The notes under the pieces: model-generated
What the model was told of the DNA's origin: nothing
The model's database searches: none
Seen by the model: only the letters and a program-made list of their open reading frames with translations
Part shown: piece by piece, positions 58,831 through 64,000 of the stretch
Layout: each line of letters starts with the position of its first letter
How positions within the stretch are numbered: the first letter of the stretch is position 1
Assembly (NCBI GenBank): GCA_958496175.1
Contig: OY292280.1
Coordinates: forward strand, 8,432,001 to 8,496,000
Source of the DNA: Sisyra terminalis
Lineage: Eukaryota > Arthropoda > Insecta > Neuroptera > Sisyridae
Reading direction: 5' to 3'
DNA length: 64,000 bases
Made by a program: the position numbers and the translations under genes

Positions 58831-60264
58831 AAATCATTAGTACCGAGAAAATTTCCTCATAAATTTAATTGTCACCTATCTATTTCATTTGCAATTAAAG
58901 TTATCTTCTACTTTAATCCGAGCACACTCTTTGGCGATCCCTCCATGTCCTAATTGCGGTACAAAACGACGTTTTGCCCGAGGATACGATTTGTTTTTTC
59001 GTTCAATTTGCTTCAGTCGTATGTTGATAGATTACTGAAAATTATTGCAAACGATGGGTGAAAATGAACCGGTTGTGTTCATTTTTCTGGGTTACGGGGT
59101 TGTTCTCGTGATTCACCCCTTTCACTTTTTCACTTGTTCCCCTCTCCATTGGATGCACCCCGTACAATATTCCCCTTTTGCATTTAATAAGCACGGCTGC
59201 TGGATTCACAGAATCATAGTAATACCTCCGATGTATGTAGGTGAAATTTGTGCAAAGGGATGATAGTGAAGGGATGTGATGACTCGTTGAGGTGCCGAAA
59301 CGTGTGGGGATGAGTGAAGGGGATGTTTTCTCAATAACATCGTCTCAAGTTAAACTACAATATTCTACTACTAGTTGTACATTTGGTTGGCTGATGTTGC
59401 TGATGAAGATATCGGGGGTGAACGATAAGGGTTGGGGATGGGATGGGATGTTTTCGAGAATGAGAAGGAGATGTATGACGATGCCTGGAATTGGGCTATG
59501 TAATGGCGAAACTTTCCTCAAATAGCATCATTCACGATGTTATGGCCTCGAATTTCTACTTACAATCGATGCTTGCTTACAAGCTGTTTACAACAAAATT
59601 CATTCCCCAACCCCTAACCGGTTCCCTGTGGATGTGTCAGCCTTGAAAACAATAACTCTAATGACTGGCTTTAATTGAAGCACTTTTAATTCGTATATAA
59701 ATGGTTGCAACTTGCAATAAATATGATCGATAGGAAACTGGTGGTGCTCGGGGGATGATTGGGGGATGCAACCCCTAACATCTAGTTTATTTGATGATGC
59801 GATGAACTTGTTGTTTTCTAGCCAGGTTTATTATTTATTTAGAGTAATCGAATGTTTACGACGTAGAAAGCCCTCCTAGAGCTTATTTTAATCAAAAACT
59901 TTATCTATGGAGAATCTTTATTTAGCCGATAGAAATATCAATTCCGATATAGTCATAAAGGGTACTATTTACTGTTTTTATCGACATTTGAAAAACTTTT
60001 TTTATTTTCGATTTCCGAGTTAAAAGTTTTGCCAACATTTTATGGACACTTTTTGTTTTGATTTTTCCGATTCAATAAAAGAGTGATTTTTGAGCGCTGA
60101 GCTTTCGCGAGTTCCATTGTTTTTCCCAGTCACCCCCACCAAACGACCGTAGGTGAACTTTGGTACAGCTTTTATAGTTCAACTCAATAATTAACTAAAA
60201 ACATCTGATACAATACACGAAAATATGGTTTTGTTACAAACCTGAAATAATCAGTTTTCTACTG
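58831..60264. other. No recognised gene or repeat
   Basis: 58930-59800 is less AT-rich and holds ORFs of 72-77 codons with no recognised domain or splice pattern. Confidence 0.4.
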
Positions 60265-61270
60265 TTCGGCCGAAATCTGTTTTTACAACCTAAGCCGATT
60301 TTTTTTCTTTGAAATATTTTTCACTAATTTTTCAATATCTATAGTCTTTATTTTATTGTTAATGTGTGGGAAATCATAAAAGTAAATATTCAAAAAAAAA
60401 ACTTTAGTTGGTTTTTTTTAATCTCCAGTAAAATTCGTTTTTACGACCGAAGCCGTGCTTGAAACTTTTTCTAAAAACATTACTTTTGTTTTATTTTTTG
60501 GGCAACAATTTTTTGATAAATCATTTGTTAAAATAGATTATTCCTGATGGCTCAGCGAAAGCTCATCGAAAATCACTTTGGCCGTAGCTTCGGCAGATTT
60601 TTTGTTGAACCCGAAATCTTTGAGACAATTGTTGCATAATTTATAATATATTTTCGCTGTAGTTTATTCTAAATATGTTGGAAATTAGAAGAAAATATTA
60701 AAAATTTAAAAAAAAATGAACGCAGGTAGGTTACTGTCAATCTCCAGTTAAAACTTGTTTTTACGACCGAAGCCGTACTTGAAACTTCGTCTAAAGACAT
60801 TACTTATACTTTATTTTTTTTACGATAATTTTTTAGATAATGAATAGTTTAAATGGATTATTTCTGATAGTCTGTCGAAAGCTCATAAAAAAAACTTCGG
60901 TTGTAGCTTTGGCAAATTTTTTGTTGAACCCGAAATCTTTGAAATAATTTTTGCTTGTTTTTAAATATATTTATCCTTAAACTTATTGGAAAAAAACGTA
61001 GGCTGGTTATCTCAATCATCAATTAAAACGTGTTTTTATGACCGAAACCGTATAAGAAACTTCTACTAAAGACATTACTCCAGCTTTATTTTTTTTTTGT
61101 GGCAATTTTTTGAAAAATGAATAATTTAAATGTTATAAAAACGGATTCTTCCAGAATTGGCATATTGAGAGTTCTTACAGTGTCGATTATTCCTGATGGT
61201 CCAACGAAAGCTCATCAGACATGTTTCGGTTGTAGCTGCGGAAGATTTTTTGTTGAATCCGAAATTTTAA
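60265..61270 (+). repeat. About 300-bp tandem repeat, four diverged units
   Basis: TTTTTACGACCGAAGCCGT or a variant lies at about 60274, 60438, 60758 and 61033. Later blocks in the units are GAAAGCTCATCGAAAA, GTAGCTTCGGCAGATTTTTT and GTTGAACCCGAAATCTTTGA. Unit length varies (about 165-320 bp) and divergence is high. Confidence 0.75.
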
Positions 61271-63428
61271 TTCCAAAATCAAGTTCGCTTGGTCGATAGT
61301 TGATAAAATCTGTCATTCAATCAGAAGCTCCTGGATCCTTTAGGATCCGCGAATATGTTTCAAGGAATCCAGCATAAAGACTTGGAGTAAGAGATATTTT
61401 AAGGGAACCGTGAAAATCATTAGTAACCTACCTAAAAAGTATTTTCGGTTTTGTGGATTATTAGAAGTTTTATTTAAAGGTTCATACTGCCAACCAAACT
61501 TTCACAGTACCCTGGATTGGCGAGTGAAGGGTTGGAAACTCCTAAATTTGGTATACCAAAAATTGTTGAAAAAGTTGCTTTTTTTCACCAATTTTCTAAA
61601 TTAATGACATTTCAATGTAAAAATCCATATTGGAAATTGAAGTTTTTGAAGGGTTGAGGGATGAAATCTGGGTTACCTGACTATAGGATTGAAAACCACC
61701 CATAAAGATTTTTTGTTTATTTTGTTCTAAATTCTGGAAAATTCCATGGAATTTTGCAATGGAAAATTCCAAAATTGATTTTGGTTTTGTATTGGTAAAC
61801 TTTTTGAAAAAAGAAACTCCCAGAATCTTTTTTGTATATTTTTGAACATTCAACCCCTAATTTTTTGACCAATCTGGTCAAATTCTGGTCAAAGCTAAAT
61901 TAAATTCGAAGAAACTAGTTTCTATTTTGTGGATTATTAGAAGTTACATTTACGGCCTTGTGCTTTCCGAAACTGAACTTATCGAGGGGTTGAGGGATGA
62001 AAATTGATCCCTCTAGACTAGAGAATAAACATGAAGAATTAAAATTAATTACACAATATATTATCTATATCAGGGCGCGTGCTATAAAACTTTACTTTTA
62101 AATGTTTCGAATGGGCTTCAAACTAAATGTGAAAGTTTCGCAAAAGGAAATCTCATCAGCGAAGGGATGAGGTAAATAATCCCAAAAACGGGGTAAGGCG
62201 TCACCGAAGGGTGACTGTGACGCGAGCAATAAAGTAACGCACAGGATCAAGAGATTTTTAAGGGCATGGGGGTGGCAAATGAGGTGATGGTTTGTTGGCT
62301 TGTTTTCTTTAACCCTTGATTGTGTTGCCGCTCTTTTTTGTTTTTATTGACGACATTAATAAATTTGCGCGCAAACTTTTCAACAGTCGCGCATTAAGAA
62401 AAAAAAAGGGGTGGAAACTTAAGGGATGGAAAAATTAGTGAGATCAATATGAAATATATAAACACTTAGATTTTATTTGGATGAAATAGTTGGGAAATAA
62501 GGTGAAAATTAAAAGCTTTGAACTTTAAACACTTAAATTTAAGTTGCATTAAGTTTTTATGGGGTAGTTTTTGATAATTGTAAAAAGGGGTAATAATTTT
62601 TTTATGTCCAATATCAATTTGGGTGTAGCGAATGATATGGAGTGGGTTTTGATGACATCTCAATTCCGTTCTGTCGTCGATACCTTTTTTACTATTTGCA
62701 CCCCTTTCCACCCCCAATGCGGGTGCCATTCTCGATTGTTACGACAAGAGCTTTTCCGTGCACTCCTGTCGCCTGCGTTATTTGTCCGGTACTTTTAGAA
62801 TGAAGTGATAAAATTCGAGGTATGAGAATCATTTCGTCGTTTCGCCACACTGATCAACCCTTACGACTCACATGTGAGTGCCAAGGGATGAGGGTGGTAA
62901 CGTGAAACGTGGGTTTTCTAGTGAATACGTTTCGGGGGATTTGAAATATCCGGTCGAAACGTCGTACTGATTTAATTTCGAGTTCGATATTGTCCACTTG
63001 TAATAGGGGAGGTTTTTATATATACTATATAATGGTATTTATTTCACCCCCACTTTTAACACTTTTGATTTTTCACAAACGACTTTAACTTTTCCATTCT
63101 CTTTCAACTATCTTACGTGTCACACTAAACAGTCCATCCGAAAATTTGTTACAAAGTTTTCCATTTTCTTCATTTCCTTTATATTTTCTCAAAAAATTAA
63201 AAACCATCAAAAATCACCAAAAATTTTCCGACCGAAATTTATGAGGAAAATATAGGCGTTAGCTTTTATAAGCAATTATCATTTAAAAACAGTACAAACA
63301 ATTTAATGTCCCACTAATATTTACCAATAGGCGATTAGGGGAAAACATTTGTGGGAACATTGTTAATGGTGGTATAAAAAAGTTGGCAAGTATTTCGTTT
63401 TGGGGTAAAATTCAACTCTTTTTTCCAG
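61271..63428. other. Mostly unassigned; one diverged direct repeat
   Basis: TTTGTGGATTATTAGAAGTT occurs near 61450 and 61928, and GGGTTGAGGGATGAAA near 61648 and 61988, suggesting an old duplication with a spacing of about 340-480 bp. No gene is supported. The end has a T-rich tract before the small candidate exon. Confidence 0.4.
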
Positions 63429-63482
63429 CATGCCAGTGGCCACAAGAACACTTTTAATGAAGTCCTTTGCATTTTAATCGTT
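63429..63482 (+). CDS. Possible 54-nt exon, unknown gene (weak)
   Basis: CTCTTTTTTCCAG precedes 63429 and GTAAGT begins at 63483. The 54 nt are open in frame 1 (18 codons, starting HASGHKNTFNEV). The segment is less AT-rich than its surroundings. Such a short open stretch between splice-like signals is easily met by chance, and I do not recognise the peptide. Confidence 0.25.
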
Positions 63483-64000
63483 GTAAGTAGATTTTAATGA
63501 AGCGGACTTAAAGCTTGTTATTTATCATCCCTTAGGAGTTGCCATGGTCGCCACCATCCGTTCCCTAATTAGCACGTATTGTTTTCTTAAGTCACGTGGA
63601 CATGACAAGTCTGGAACACATCCCTGGATTATCAACAAACAATTTTTTAAATTGCCCATGTTTCAACATATTTTTTTTTTAAAGTTTTAATGAAAGTTTT
63701 CCACAAAAACAATGGAAATATTTAAAATTTTATACCAGAAATATAATCAAAGAAAATTTACGGATAACAGGTTTATACAGTAAATATATTGTAGTCTTAT
63801 TTATTTAATATAATTTCGAAAAGTAAACGGCTCATGTGTACTTTAGCACACCCACAATCTGGCAATGTTGCATTTTCGACTTTGTTTTTCATTTAATTCG
63901 CGATTTAATCAGTCTATAATGAAAATTTAGCCACAAAAGAGAGAATTATACCATATTAGAATTAAATCATCAAAAAAATCACGAATTAAATTAAAAACAA
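63483..64000. other. No gene; diverged foldback-arm fragment
   Basis: TACAGTAAATATATTGTAGT near 63776 and TTATTTAATATAATTT resemble the outer foldback arm. CATGTGTACTTTAGCACACC near 63833 is the small dispersed motif also seen near 17014 and 27062. Confidence 0.45.

Overview
The window looks like AT-rich, repeat-laden nuclear DNA from an animal, most likely an insect. The evidence is spliceosomal-type signals around a candidate exon, a DD34D-class mariner relic, a Jockey/CR1-like non-LTR retrotransposon relic, tRNA-derived SINEs, hAT-like MITEs with 8-bp target duplications, and a heat-shock-like TATA module. Nothing bacterial is visible: no operons, ribosome binding sites or dense ORFs. The species cannot be named from the sequence. 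No complete protein-coding gene could be supported. Almost all longer ORFs are chance or repeat-derived. The best host-gene candidate is a 123-nt exon at 30011-30133 (+). A weaker one is a 54-nt exon at 63429-63482 (+). The repeat-poor blocks could be introns of one large gene, but that is inference.

Layout. 1-11 kb: scattered SINEs, a large palindromic (foldback) element, a TIR-bounded element built of internal repeats (3911-5422), a hAT MITE nested in another TIR element (6683-7806), and a 1-kb long-TIR element with a perfect 8-bp duplication (9284-10284). 12-22 kb: foldback derivatives, a head-to-tail SINE array, a long-TIR element nested in a foldback arm, a ~0.9-kb dispersed repeat, an unclassified tandem family, and a minus-strand 118-bp array of SINE 3' segments split by a hAT MITE. 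22-33 kb: less repetitive, with foldback copies (the fullest at 26216-27035), a 200-bp MITE, the candidate exon and a second copy of the 0.9-kb repeat carrying its own long-TIR insertion. 33-39 kb: an 802-bp TIR element holding a foldback insertion, more foldback pieces and a fourth long-TIR element. 39-50 kb: a solo-LTR-like module, a three-copy inverted/direct repeat family, and a non-LTR reverse transcriptase interrupted by mariner within the codons just after its YADD motif. 50-62 kb: five separate long-period tandem arrays between plainer stretches.

The elements are layered, so relative ages can be read from the nesting. Examples are mariner into RT followed by a tandem duplication that copies the mariner end, a hAT MITE into a SINE array, a long-TIR element into a foldback arm, and a foldback into an 802-bp TIR element. 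The least explained component is the foldback family. It has about 26 copies of a conserved core with an internal hairpin. Two copies share the same boundaries and are flanked by direct repeats of 11 and 13 bp.
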